Positions 7,973 to 16,237 of a stretch of DNA of 64,000 nt are shown piece by piece. The stretch spans positions 124,001-188,000 of the forward strand of contig NZ_VBSL01000007.1 in NCBI RefSeq assembly GCF_006149005.1, given 5' to 3'. How positions within the stretch are numbered: the first letter of the stretch is position 1; every line of letters begins with the position of its first letter. The notes under the pieces were generated by a model. It ran no database searches. It was not told where the DNA came from and was given only the letters and a program-made list of their open reading frames with translations. Origin of the DNA: Larkinella sp. C7 (lineage in GTDB: Bacteria; Bacteroidota; Bacteroidia; Cytophagales; Spirosomataceae). The position numbers were made by a program, and so were the translations under genes.

Positions 7973-8533
7973 ATGAATACAAATCCTACCGAACCGGTAC
8001 GTGAAAATCCCATCATCATCATCGTCGGAACCAATCGGAAAGACTCCATGTCGCGCCATATTGCCGATTATTACCACCTCATTTTGCAACAAATGGGTAA
8101 ACCGAGTGATATTCTGGATTTAAGTGGACTTCCCCCCGATTTTATGACGACGGCCTTGTACGAAAATACGGGAAAAAATCCTGAATTCAACCGGTATAAG
8201 GAAGTGGTCGAACAGGCGAAGAAAATGGTGTTTATCGTCCCGGAGTACAACAATTCGTATCCCGGTGTCCTGAAAGCCTTTATCGACGGAATGAGTTATC
8301 CCAGCGGTTTATCAAACAAGAAAGTTGCACTGGTGGGGCTATCCGCCAATCACCAGGGTGGAGCCCTGGCTCTCAGCCATTTGAATGATATTTTTAGCTA
8401 TCTGGGGACGAATACACTGGCGCTGCGCGTGAAACTGGCGCAGATCCGGAATTACTGGAAAGAAGGCGCTCTGCACAATGAGCTTTATAACCTGCTCCTG
8501 CAACAACAGGCGCAGCAATTAATTGATTTTTGA
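7973..8533 (+). CDS. NADPH-dependent FMN reductase family protein
   Basis: About 186 residues of flavodoxin-like fold. IIIIVGTNRKDSMSRHIADY is the FMN phosphate-binding loop, VFIVPEYNNSYPGVLKAFID is the conserved second motif, and KKVALVGLSANHQGGALAL follows. Family members reduce flavins, quinones or azo dyes; the substrate is unknown. A GTG 30 bp upstream would add ten polar residues, but the ATG at 7973 gives a better N-terminus. The TGA stop codon is the first triplet of hairpin H4. Confidence 0.85.
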   Translation: MNTNPTEPVRENPIIIIVGTNRKDSMSRHIADYYHLILQQMGKPSDILDLSGLPPDFMTTALYENTGKNPEFNRYKEVVEQAKKMVFIVPEYNNSYPGVLKAFIDGMSYPSGLSNKKVALVGLSANHQGGALALSHLNDIFSYLGTNTLALRVKLAQIRNYWKEGALHNELYNLLLQQQAQQLIDF

Positions 8534-8584
8534 TTGAGCGAGTTAGTGATTGGCGGCCCCGCCAATCACTAACTCGCTCAATCA
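8531..8584. repeat. Intergenic hairpin H4, perfect 24-bp stem
   Basis: Arms 8531-8554 and 8561-8584 are perfectly complementary over 24 bp with a 6-nt loop GGCCCC. It lies between two convergent genes; the reductase stop codon is inside the left arm and the ftsZ stop lies 12 bp beyond the right arm. The 5' arm (TGATTGAGCGAGTTAGTGAT...) is C-poor and contains several TGA/TAG triplets, matching the polarity of the other intergenic hairpins. A T-run is absent. Confidence 0.92.
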
Positions 8585-8596
8585 CGCAATGACAAC

Positions 8597-10009
8597 TCAA
8601 TCATTCAGTCGGGTACGAATAATATCCCGCTCATCGAGAAGCGGTATTTCGTATAAATTCACTTTCTGGCGGGCAAAAGCCGGCGTTTCCAATTCCCTTT
8701 CCCGCTCCGAATAACGCCCCTGCGAAAATCCTTCGACCATTTTCTGAATCAGCAGCAAGTCATCTTCCCGCTTTTCGTCAATCAGAATGTCGTCGATGCT
8801 GGTCAGATGCGGACGGATTACCGGATCGGGTACCGGCGCTACCTCAACGTTATTACCACCCCGGGTCAGGGTGTCTGCTCCCTGGGGTTGGTCCTCCGTT
8901 ACCAGCTCCGTATCTTCTTCTTCCTCAACGGGTAATTCGTCGGTTATCTCCTCTTTTTTCAGCTCCGGCTCTGGTTGTTTCCAGTTCGTTGGCGGAAAAT
9001 CCGGTCGTTCGGCGGGCAAATCAAAACCTGCAGCAATCACCGTCACGCGGAGATTTTTGCCCAAAGACTTGTCTTTGATCGTACCGTATTTGAAGAGATG
9101 CGCCTGCTTGTCTTTGCCGATTTTTTCTTTGATATAACCGGTAATGATCTGCAATTCCCGCATGGTCGTACGGGCATCCGGACCCGACGCCATCGTGAGC
9201 AGAATCCGTTTGGCACCCCGAATGTCGCGGTCGTTGAGCAACGGCGAGTTGAGGGCATCCTGAATGGCGGTCAGTGCGCGGGTTTCGCCTTCGGCATCGG
9301 CAGAACCCATCACGGCTTGACCGGCACCTTCCAGTACGCGTTTGACGTCCATGAAGTCGACGTTGATTTCACCCTGAACGGTAATGATTTCCGCGATACT
9401 TTTAACGGCATTCGCCAGCACGTCATCGGCCTTGGCAAATGCCTGATCCATCGGAAAATCCTCAAAGATTTCCGCCAGCTTATCGTTGAGAATGACCAGT
9501 ACGGTGTCGCAGTATTCCTTCAACTCTTCGATACCGCGCATGGCCTGATCAAGCTTCTCGATGCCTTCAAAGTCGAACGGTGCCGTAACGACGGCAATCG
9601 TCAGCAAGCCCATTTCCCGGGCAATCTGTGCAATAACCGGTGCGGCCCCGGTTCCGGTTCCACCCCCCATCCCCGCCGTGATGAAAACCATCTTGGTGGG
9701 TTCGCCCAGTAACTGCCGGATGTCGTCCGTATTTTCCAAGGCTGCCTGACGGCCCACTTCAGGGTTCGTTCCGGCCCCCAATCCGGAAGTCAGAAGGGCT
9801 CCCAATTGGATTTTGGTCTTTACCGGGCTATTGGTCAGCGACTGGCGGTCGGTGTTGCAGACAATAAAATCCACATCCTTCACGCCCATTCGAAACATGT
9901 GGTTGACGGCATTGCTGCCACCGCCACCGACGCCTATTACTTTAATGATTGGGTCATCCTCCTCGTCGGGGAATTCAAACCTCATGCCGTACTCCAATGC
10001 CTCTGGCAT
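8597..10009 (-). CDS. ftsZ: Cell division protein FtsZ
   Basis: Tubulin-like GTPase that forms the Z-ring. The 470 residues carry [17 protein letters not shown] near the N-terminus, the tubulin signature [18 protein letters not shown], and the catalytic T7 loop [11 protein letters not shown]. The conserved core ends near residue 320. A long acidic, low-complexity linker follows ([13 protein letters not shown]), then the C-terminal stretch [18 protein letters not shown], the expected docking peptide for FtsA and other partners. It is last in the leftward division cluster, 79 bp after ftsA. Confidence 0.97.
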   Translation of the reverse strand: MPEALEYGMRFEFPDEEDDPIIKVIGVGGGGSNAVNHMFRMGVKDVDFIVCNTDRQSLTNSPVKTKIQLGALLTSGLGAGTNPEVGRQAALENTDDIRQLLGEPTKMVFITAGMGGGTGTGAAPVIAQIAREMGLLTIAVVTAPFDFEGIEKLDQAMRGIEELKEYCDTVLVILNDKLAEIFEDFPMDQAFAKADDVLANAVKSIAEIITVQGEINVDFMDVKRVLEGAGQAVMGSADAEGETRALTAIQDALNSPLLNDRDIRGAKRILLTMASGPDARTTMRELQIITGYIKEKIGKDKQAHLFKYGTIKDKSLGKNLRVTVIAAGFDLPAERPDFPPTNWKQPEPELKKEEITDELPVEEEEDTELVTEDQPQGADTLTRGGNNVEVAPVPDPVIRPHLTSIDDILIDEKREDDLLLIQKMVEGFSQGRYSERERELETPAFARQKVNLYEIPLLDERDIIRTRLND

Positions 10010-10088
10010 ACCTGCTAATGTTTGTTGCTATAAATATATATTTGGTAACGCTGGATAGCCAGTACGTTTTGCCGTCAAAATTGAGTAC

Positions 10089-11513
10089 TTACTGATTGTA
10101 CCGGTCGTCGGGGCCGAGGTCTTTGCCGATGTCATCGGTCAGAAACTTCCGAACCCAGGTCATAAACCCTCCTCCCCCTTTTTCTTCTCCTTTACCCGTG
10201 TCTTTCGTATTCTTCCCGGATGTCTGTCCGTTTGTACCGTGTCCATGACCGTGACCATGTCCGTTCGTGCCGGAACCAATCACCGGATTCAAAACCATGT
10301 GCTGCAACGGAATGCGGTCGTCTAACCGTTTGAAACCGGCCCACACCAGACCCACTGCCGTGGCAAAAGCCGGGTCGCTGACCAGGTCCGCCTTGACATT
10401 ATGTTCCAGTTGATCCGGAAAACCAATCCGGACGTCGAGACCTGTAACGCGCTCAAAAATCCGCTCGATGCCTGAGATCGAAGCCGTTCCGCCGGTCAGC
10501 ACCACACCGCCTACCAGTTTGTCGCGGTAGCCGGAGCGGATGATTTCGGCCTGTACCATCGCTGCGATTTCTTTCAGACGGGCCTCAATGACGAGAGCCA
10601 CGTTTTTCAGCAGAATATCTTTGGGGGGCCGACCGCTCAGGTTCGGAACCGCCACGACTTCATTCAGTCGGAAATCCGTGGGATCGGCACTGCCAAACTT
10701 CGTCTTCAGCAGTTCAGCCTGCGTTGGCAACACCCGGCACCCGACTTCCAGGTCGGCCGTCAGGCTATTTCCCGCGTAGGGAACCACGGCGACATGCCGC
10801 AGCACATTTTTGTGATAAATCGCAATTTCAGTCGTTCCACCGCCAATATCGACCAGGGCGACACCGGCGTGTTTTTCCTCATCGGTTAAAACCGCCAAAG
10901 CCGACGCGAGGGGCGCCAGCAGGAATTTGTCGTTTTCCAGCGGTTCTTTCTGGGGTGATACCGAACGGGCGCGCTGAATACATTTCCGGGTGTAGGAAGC
11001 GGAACTCGTTTGGGCGGTAATGACTTGAAAATCAGCTTCCAGCTTAACTCCGATACGCCCAACGGGGTAGTCGATGTTCGATTCGCTGTCGACCGTGAAA
11101 TCCATTGGCAGGACGTGGACGATTTCCGCACCGGCCGGCAGAACCGAACGGTACATATCGCCCACCAGGTGGTCGATGTCGTCGGCCACCACCTCGTCCC
11201 CGGGCGACGTGCGCGTAATGCTGCCGTGTTGTCGGCGGGCGGTTACGTTTTGCCCGGAAAAACTGACATTCACGACGTGAATATCGATGTTGGCTTGTCC
11301 GGCGGCTTCCTCAACCGCCCGGTTGATAGCTTCGACGGTTTGCCCAATATTGACGACGGAGCCTTTGGTGACTCCTTTGGAAATGGCTTTTCCCACGCCC
11401 AGGACATCCAGGCGAGCGTGATCGTTACTGCGGATAAGGCGACCGGCCACGGCGCACACTTTGGTGCTGCCGATGTCCAGTCCAACTATAATTTCTTCCT
11501 GCTTAGGTATCAT
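10089..11513 (-). CDS. ftsA: Cell division protein FtsA
   Basis: Actin-like protein that anchors FtsZ to the membrane. The ATPase signatures IIVGLDIGSTKVCAV at the N-terminus, VALVDIGGGTTEIAIY and VVLTGGTASISGIE are all present. The start at 11513 gives a 4-bp ATGA overlap with the ftsQ stop; an ATG 6 bp upstream is also possible. The C-terminus has an unusual linker with GHGHGHGHGTNG, then a Gly run and FMTWVRKFLTDDI, which has the hydrophobic/basic pattern of the membrane-targeting helix. The His/Gly repeat could bind metal, but it may be mere low-complexity linker. Confidence 0.95.
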   Translation of the reverse strand: MIPKQEEIIVGLDIGSTKVCAVAGRLIRSNDHARLDVLGVGKAISKGVTKGSVVNIGQTVEAINRAVEEAAGQANIDIHVVNVSFSGQNVTARRQHGSITRTSPGDEVVADDIDHLVGDMYRSVLPAGAEIVHVLPMDFTVDSESNIDYPVGRIGVKLEADFQVITAQTSSASYTRKCIQRARSVSPQKEPLENDKFLLAPLASALAVLTDEEKHAGVALVDIGGGTTEIAIYHKNVLRHVAVVPYAGNSLTADLEVGCRVLPTQAELLKTKFGSADPTDFRLNEVVAVPNLSGRPPKDILLKNVALVIEARLKEIAAMVQAEIIRSGYRDKLVGGVVLTGGTASISGIERIFERVTGLDVRIGFPDQLEHNVKADLVSDPAFATAVGLVWAGFKRLDDRIPLQHMVLNPVIGSGTNGHGHGHGHGTNGQTSGKNTKDTGKGEEKGGGGFMTWVRKFLTDDIGKDLGPDDRYNQ

Positions 11514-12286
11514 TCGCACACAATCTGGTTACGGTACTGCACACTAACCCTCCGGTATCGTTCCCACCCTTTCAGGGGCAGAATATGCTTGTAAAACAAT
11601 TTAATCTTTTCAAATTTAGACTCCAGTTCGACGGGTTGCCCGATTTCGATCAAACAGTCGCCCACCTGCGGAATCAGCGTAACCTCGCGATTTCTGTCGA
11701 CTACCACCTGGGCCACCTGCGCTTTCCAGAACGGGTCTTTTTCAATCTGCTTCAGTAACTCAATCAACGGTTGGTTTTGCTCCGTCGTCAACGATTTCCG
11801 TTCGCTGAAATACGAACCGGACACCAGAACAACCCGTGCCGTATAATTCATGGACAGTGGAAACCAGCGCCCTTCTTCGGTCAAATAATAACCGGCATAC
11901 GCTGATTTGTCCTCATCGCCATCCGGAACCAGCCGCGCCAACGGCCGTTGCTGCTTGATATCAGCGATCAGAATGCCTTTCAGGTCCCGATACAACTGAC
12001 AACTTTTTATCAACCCATTCTGTTTCAGCCGTCTTTCCAAAAGCTTCAAATCCAGGTCGGCATAGTCATCGCCCAGGAGTGGATCGGCGCCTTCGTTGGT
12101 CAGCGTTTTCAGTACATCGTTCCGGTTTAAAAACCGGTGGCCATCAACTTCGTCCATCCGGATGTCGATGCCTTCACACTGGCGGTGGTTTTGGCGGTGT
12201 TCGGTAAAAGCAATTAGCCCCACCAAAATAGCCAAACCGGCTACGGTCAGAATGAAAGTTCTATTTAAGGGAAAAATAGAAAACAT
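11510..12286 (-). CDS. ftsQ: Cell division protein FtsQ
   Basis: Bitopic inner-membrane protein of the divisome. About 12 N-terminal residues are followed by one transmembrane helix (TFILTVAGLAILVGLIAF), then a periplasmic POTRA-like domain (EGIDIRMDEVDGHRFLNRND) and a beta domain (YYLTEEGRWFPLSMNY). The 258-residue length fits. FtsQ is poorly conserved, so the call rests partly on its position between murC and ftsA. Its stop overlaps the ftsA start. Confidence 0.9.
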   Translation of the reverse strand: MFSIFPLNRTFILTVAGLAILVGLIAFTEHRQNHRQCEGIDIRMDEVDGHRFLNRNDVLKTLTNEGADPLLGDDYADLDLKLLERRLKQNGLIKSCQLYRDLKGILIADIKQQRPLARLVPDGDEDKSAYAGYYLTEEGRWFPLSMNYTARVVLVSGSYFSERKSLTTEQNQPLIELLKQIEKDPFWKAQVAQVVVDRNREVTLIPQVGDCLIEIGQPVELESKFEKIKLFYKHILPLKGWERYRRVSVQYRNQIVCE

Positions 12287-12318
12287 CCGTGTTTATTAAC
12301 TTTAAAAGAGATGAATTT

Positions 12319-13701
12319 TTATTGATTGGTCTCAAATAGGTTTCGCAACACCGGAATCATCTGATCGATATCGCCTGCGCCGATGGTGGCCACCAATTCC
12401 GGCGGTTCGTTTCGCAGCAGATCGGGCAGGTCCGCTTTGGTGCATTGAACTTTATTTTCAGACAAAATCGATTTAAAAATCAGGTCGGCACTCACCCCCT
12501 CGATGGGTAACTCACGAGCGGGGTAAATATCGAGCAAAATAACCCGATCGGCCAGCGAAAGGCTCTTTGCAAACTCATCGGCAAAATCACGGGTCCGGCT
12601 AAAGAGGTGCGGCTGAAAAATGGCCGTTACCTTCCGCTCCGGATACAACGCTTTCAATGACGATAAAAAGGCAAATACTTCGGCGGGGTGATGGGCATAA
12701 TCATCGATAAATATAACGTTTTTTGATTTGAGTATGTACTCGAAGCGACGTTTTACCCCCTTATAATTTCCGAGTGCCTGCCGGATCTGTTCTGGTGCGA
12801 CACCCACCTGCAAAGCGGCAGCCGCAGCAGCGACGGCATTCTCGACGTTATGAAAACCGGGCATCTGCAGAGCTATATTTTCGATAACGCCCTGAGGATA
12901 AACGATGTCGAAAACGAAGCAGGCGTTTTCGATGCGCAAATTCTTACTGTAGAACGAGCCTTCGTCTAACGCGTACTCATAAACGGTCGCCGGGGTGCGG
13001 TCGGCCAATGCCAGCCCCCGTTTCATGAACAGGGTTCCATCCGGTTTAATCTGGCCGACAAAAGCACTGAATGAATCCAGAACCGCGTTGTGGTCGCCAT
13101 AAATATCCAGGTGGTCGGCGTCGGTCGAGGTGACGATAGCCACCTGCGGAAACAGGGTCAGAAACGACCGGTCAAATTCATCGGCTTCCACCACGCAAAT
13201 GACCTTCGACAGATCGTCGGTGGGTTCGTTCAGCAGAAAATTGGTGCCGTAATTTTGGGTAATGCCGCCCAGAAAAGCCGCACAGTTGACGCCCGAATCT
13301 TTCAGAATATGGGCCACCATCGACGAAGTGGTCGTTTTGCCGTGGGTGCCGGCAATGGCCACGGTGGTCATCCGCCCGGCCAGCAAACCCAGCACCTGCG
13401 ACCGTTTCTGCAACGTAAAACCGTGTTCGGTCAGGTAAATGTATTCCAGATGGGTTTTGGGTACGGCAGGCGTGTAAATGACCAGGGTTTCGTCCCGGTT
13501 TTCCCGAAAATGCGCCGGAATCTGTTCGACATCTTCCTCAAAGTGAATGGCCATGCCTTCCTGTTGCAGGGCGTTGGTCAGGGTTGTGGCGGTGCGGTCA
13601 TATCCCGCTACTTCATACCCGTTGACCAGAAACCACCGCGCCAGGGCACTCATGCCAATACCGCCAATTCCCAGAAAATAAACGTAACGGATGTTATTCA
13701 T
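12319..13701 (-). CDS. murC: UDP-N-acetylmuramate--L-alanine ligase
   Basis: Adds L-alanine to UDP-MurNAc in the cytoplasmic stage of peptidoglycan synthesis. The 460 residues contain the Mur N-terminal nucleotide loop GIGGIGMSALARWF, the ATP P-loop IAGTHGKTTTSSMVA at about 117-131, the DSFSAF segment, and the C-terminal DDYAHHPAEV motif typical of MurC. It is separated from murG by a 154-bp repeat region and from ftsQ by 32 bp. Confidence 0.96.
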   Translation of the reverse strand: MNNIRYVYFLGIGGIGMSALARWFLVNGYEVAGYDRTATTLTNALQQEGMAIHFEEDVEQIPAHFRENRDETLVIYTPAVPKTHLEYIYLTEHGFTLQKRSQVLGLLAGRMTTVAIAGTHGKTTTSSMVAHILKDSGVNCAAFLGGITQNYGTNFLLNEPTDDLSKVICVVEADEFDRSFLTLFPQVAIVTSTDADHLDIYGDHNAVLDSFSAFVGQIKPDGTLFMKRGLALADRTPATVYEYALDEGSFYSKNLRIENACFVFDIVYPQGVIENIALQMPGFHNVENAVAAAAAALQVGVAPEQIRQALGNYKGVKRRFEYILKSKNVIFIDDYAHHPAEVFAFLSSLKALYPERKVTAIFQPHLFSRTRDFADEFAKSLSLADRVILLDIYPARELPIEGVSADLIFKSILSENKVQCTKADLPDLLRNEPPELVATIGAGDIDQMIPVLRNLFETNQ

Positions 13702-13855
13702 TTTTAATGGTCTACGATGGTTTTGATGGTTAAATGGCTATGATGGTTTGAATGGTTAAAAATGGTTTTGATGGTTAAATATGGTTGGATGGTTTTTAGA
13801 CCTGTAACCATTTAACCATGCAGCCATTTAAACGAGTCAAACCATTTCCAACCAT
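13702..13855. repeat. ATGGTT-word repeat region H5 between murG and murC
   Basis: The whole 154-bp spacer is made of short degenerate words. About ten ATGGTT/ATGGCT-type words occupy 13702-13796, then about five AACCAT/GCCAT words in reverse orientation follow to 13855. The right arm pairs best with 13720-13760, where TTAAATGGCT and AATGGTTA are conserved, leaving the nearer words as a large loop or a duplicated arm. The polarity (G-containing arm 5', C-containing arm 3') matches the other hairpins. It ends exactly at the murG stop codon. Confidence 0.85.
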
Positions 13856-14953
13856 CTATTTTATCAATTTTAAAACTTCTTCCGCAATTTCCCGCGCGGC
13901 TTTGGGCCGGGCCAGTTCGCGAATGTGTTGACTGAGCTTTTGCTGCTGCCCGGGGGCGGCCAAAAGCCGCAGGGCCGCCGAAACCAGGTCGGTGGGGGCT
14001 GCGCGGTCGTTGACCAGCAAAGCTGCCTGTCGATTCACCAGACTCATCGCATTCTTGGTCTGGTGGTCTTCCGAAGCTGCCGGAAACGGCACCAGAATCG
14101 CCGGTTTTTCGACCAGACAAAGCTCGGAAACCGACAAGGCTCCCGCCCGCGACACCACCACGTCGGCGGCTGCGTAAGCCAGATCCATTTCGTAAATAAA
14201 ATCAAACGCTTTGACCCGGCTGGCCCCGGCATCGGCGATGGCTTTGCGGGCGCGTTCGATGAACAGCGGCCCGGTTTGCCAGACAACCTGATGGCCGGAA
14301 TCGACCAGCAGCCGAAGGTCTTTTTCGATGCTTTCGTTGATGGTCCGTGCTCCCTGACTGCCCCCGATGATCAGCAACGTTTTGCGATCGGGTTCCAGCT
14401 TAAAAAAAGCCAAGCCTTCCGGGCGTTTCCCTTTGGCCTGCATAATGTCGGTCCGGACGGGATTACCCGTCAGCTTGATTTTTTGAACGGGAAAAAACGC
14501 TTCCATGCCGGGATAAGCCACGCAGATGGTTTTAGCCCCGCGCGACAACAGCTTGTTGGTTAACCCGGCGTATGAATTCTGCTCCTGAATCAGTGTCGGA
14601 ATGCCCTTCAGCGAAGCCGCCAGCAAAACCGGGCCACTAGCGTAGCCACCCACGCCCACGGCCACATCCGGCCCGAAGTCGCGGACAACCTGTTGTGCCT
14701 TCAGAAAACTTCGCCCCAGTTTGAACGGGAAAGCCAGATTCTCCAGCGTCAGCTTCCGTTTAATGCCGACCACCGGCAAGCCGATGATCCGGTAGCCTGC
14801 CCGCGGCACTTTTTCCATTTCCATCTTTCCTTCCGCTCCCACGAACAAAATCTCGGTGGCTGGATCGATGGTTTTCAGCTCATTGGCAATGGCAATCGCC
14901 GGGTAAATGTGTCCGCCGGTTCCTCCACCGCTGATGATGATGCGTTTTGGCAT
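13856..14953 (-). CDS. murG: UDP-GlcNAc--lipid I N-acetylglucosaminyltransferase
   Basis: Makes lipid II from lipid I at the inner face of the membrane. The 365 residues of GT28 fold show IISGGGTGGHIYPAIAIA at the N-terminus, GYASGPVLLAA, LLIIGGSQGARTIN, and the donor-binding segment SRAGALSVSELCLVEKPAILVP. Length is normal. It lies in the cluster between ftsW and murC. The stop codon abuts the ATGGTT repeat region. Confidence 0.96.
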   Translation of the reverse strand: MPKRIIISGGGTGGHIYPAIAIANELKTIDPATEILFVGAEGKMEMEKVPRAGYRIIGLPVVGIKRKLTLENLAFPFKLGRSFLKAQQVVRDFGPDVAVGVGGYASGPVLLAASLKGIPTLIQEQNSYAGLTNKLLSRGAKTICVAYPGMEAFFPVQKIKLTGNPVRTDIMQAKGKRPEGLAFFKLEPDRKTLLIIGGSQGARTINESIEKDLRLLVDSGHQVVWQTGPLFIERARKAIADAGASRVKAFDFIYEMDLAYAAADVVVSRAGALSVSELCLVEKPAILVPFPAASEDHQTKNAMSLVNRQAALLVNDRAAPTDLVSAALRLLAAPGQQQKLSQHIRELARPKAAREIAEEVLKLIK

Positions 14954-15017
14954 AGTGGGTTGACTCCGAATTGAAATTCCGAAATGTTAAAAACCGTTCG
15001 GAATCAGTTGGTTTACG

Positions 15018-16160
15018 TTATATTTTACTTTCGTCGGCTTCTCCCCGGCTCACACTGATGATAATGCCAATGGCCGTACCGGTGAAGAGCAGTGAGGTGC
15101 CGCCCATGCTGAGCAGCGGCAACGGCTGGCCCGTTACGGGAACCAATCCGACCGAAACCGCCATGTTGATCATCGCCTGAATCACAATACTGAATGTTAG
15201 ACCAGCCGACAGCAAACCGCCATACGCCCGGTTGGCCTTTCGAATGGCCCGCATCCCGCGCCAGAGCAGGTAGAGATAGGCCGCGATGATAACAATGCCG
15301 CCGATCAGCCCGTATTCTTCCACGATCATGGCAAAAATAAAGTCGGAATAGGAGTGGGGCAGGAAATTCCGCTGATGGCTGTTCCCCGGTCCCTGTCCGT
15401 AAATGCCGCCGTGTGCCAGCGCGATGTACGATTGTTCAACCTGAAATTCGGGCGGTCGCCTTCCGTTGAAGGTCTCCCAATAATTGGTCAGACGACTGCC
15501 CGATGTTTTAGCCCGCTGCCCGATCAAAAGAGCAAAGCTACCCATGATCATGCAAACCACCACCATGATGAGCAAATACTTGCTGGGTACGCGTCCGATG
15601 AACATCAGCAGAAAGCAGGTGGCGGCCAGCAAAGCCGCTGTCGATGCGTTACTCAAAACGATACAGGCACAAATAATCCCGATCCAGCCAATCATGTTGA
15701 CCAAAACGCTGGGATCATACTGTTCTTTTTTGATGTGCTGCCGTTTGGCCAGCATGGCGGCCAGATTGGAGATCAAGGCCAGTTTGGCCAAATCCGAGGG
15801 CTGAAAGGTCTGGTTAATCAACGGAATGGTGATCCAGCGCGAGGCTTCGTTCAGGTTGGTTCCTTTGAAATAAGCCCAGAGCAGGAGGGGGACCGACAGC
15901 CACATGCCAAACCGCGACAGCCGGGCGTAGTAGATGTAGTTGAACCGGTGAGCCACCCACATGCAGGCCAGCCCCAGCACCACCAGCGCGCCGTGTTTGA
16001 AGAGGTAATGTTCCGTTGATTGCAGTTTCTGATAGGCCATCGTCCCCGTGGCACTATACACCACCGCAACGCTCATAATCGATAGAAAAAGCACGACCCC
16101 CCAAATGTGGTAGTCGCCCTTGATGTTGCTTTTCAACCAGTCTGTTGGAGAGATCGTCAT
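15018..16160 (-). CDS. ftsW: Lipid II polymerase FtsW (SEDS family)
   Basis: Septal peptidoglycan glycosyltransferase with about ten transmembrane helices in 380 residues. SEDS hallmarks include FLSIMSVAVVYSATG in helix 1, GPGNSHQRNFLPHSYSDFIFAMIVEEYG in the periplasmic loop with helix 7, and the C-terminal VTGQPLPLLSMGGTSLL. Position between murD and murG argues for FtsW and not RodA. Its cognate transpeptidase (FtsI) is not in the window. Confidence 0.93.
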   Translation of the reverse strand: MTISPTDWLKSNIKGDYHIWGVVLFLSIMSVAVVYSATGTMAYQKLQSTEHYLFKHGALVVLGLACMWVAHRFNYIYYARLSRFGMWLSVPLLLWAYFKGTNLNEASRWITIPLINQTFQPSDLAKLALISNLAAMLAKRQHIKKEQYDPSVLVNMIGWIGIICACIVLSNASTAALLAATCFLLMFIGRVPSKYLLIMVVVCMIMGSFALLIGQRAKTSGSRLTNYWETFNGRRPPEFQVEQSYIALAHGGIYGQGPGNSHQRNFLPHSYSDFIFAMIVEEYGLIGGIVIIAAYLYLLWRGMRAIRKANRAYGGLLSAGLTFSIVIQAMINMAVSVGLVPVTGQPLPLLSMGGTSLLFTGTAIGIIISVSRGEADESKI

Positions 16161-16180
16161 AGTTTGAGTGAAGAGTTAAA

Positions 16181-16237
16181 AGTTAAGAGTGAAGAGTTAA
16201 AATGGCTGACGCATACATTAACTCTTCACTCTTAACT
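16181..16237. repeat. Intergenic hairpin H6 (GAGTTAA words)
   Basis: Perfect 20-bp arms 16181-16200 and 16218-16237 with a 17-nt loop. The low-complexity words extend outward on both sides, to about 16165 and 16250. The right arm lies inside murD: the last residues of MurD and its TAA stop are encoded there. The loop contains GGCTGACGCAT (16204-16214), the exact reverse complement of the loop core of the hairpin at 23799-23877. Confidence 0.92.

Noticed and set aside
13702-13855. CRISPR-like array
   Set aside because: The words are only six to eight bases, have no regular spacers, and reverse orientation halfway.
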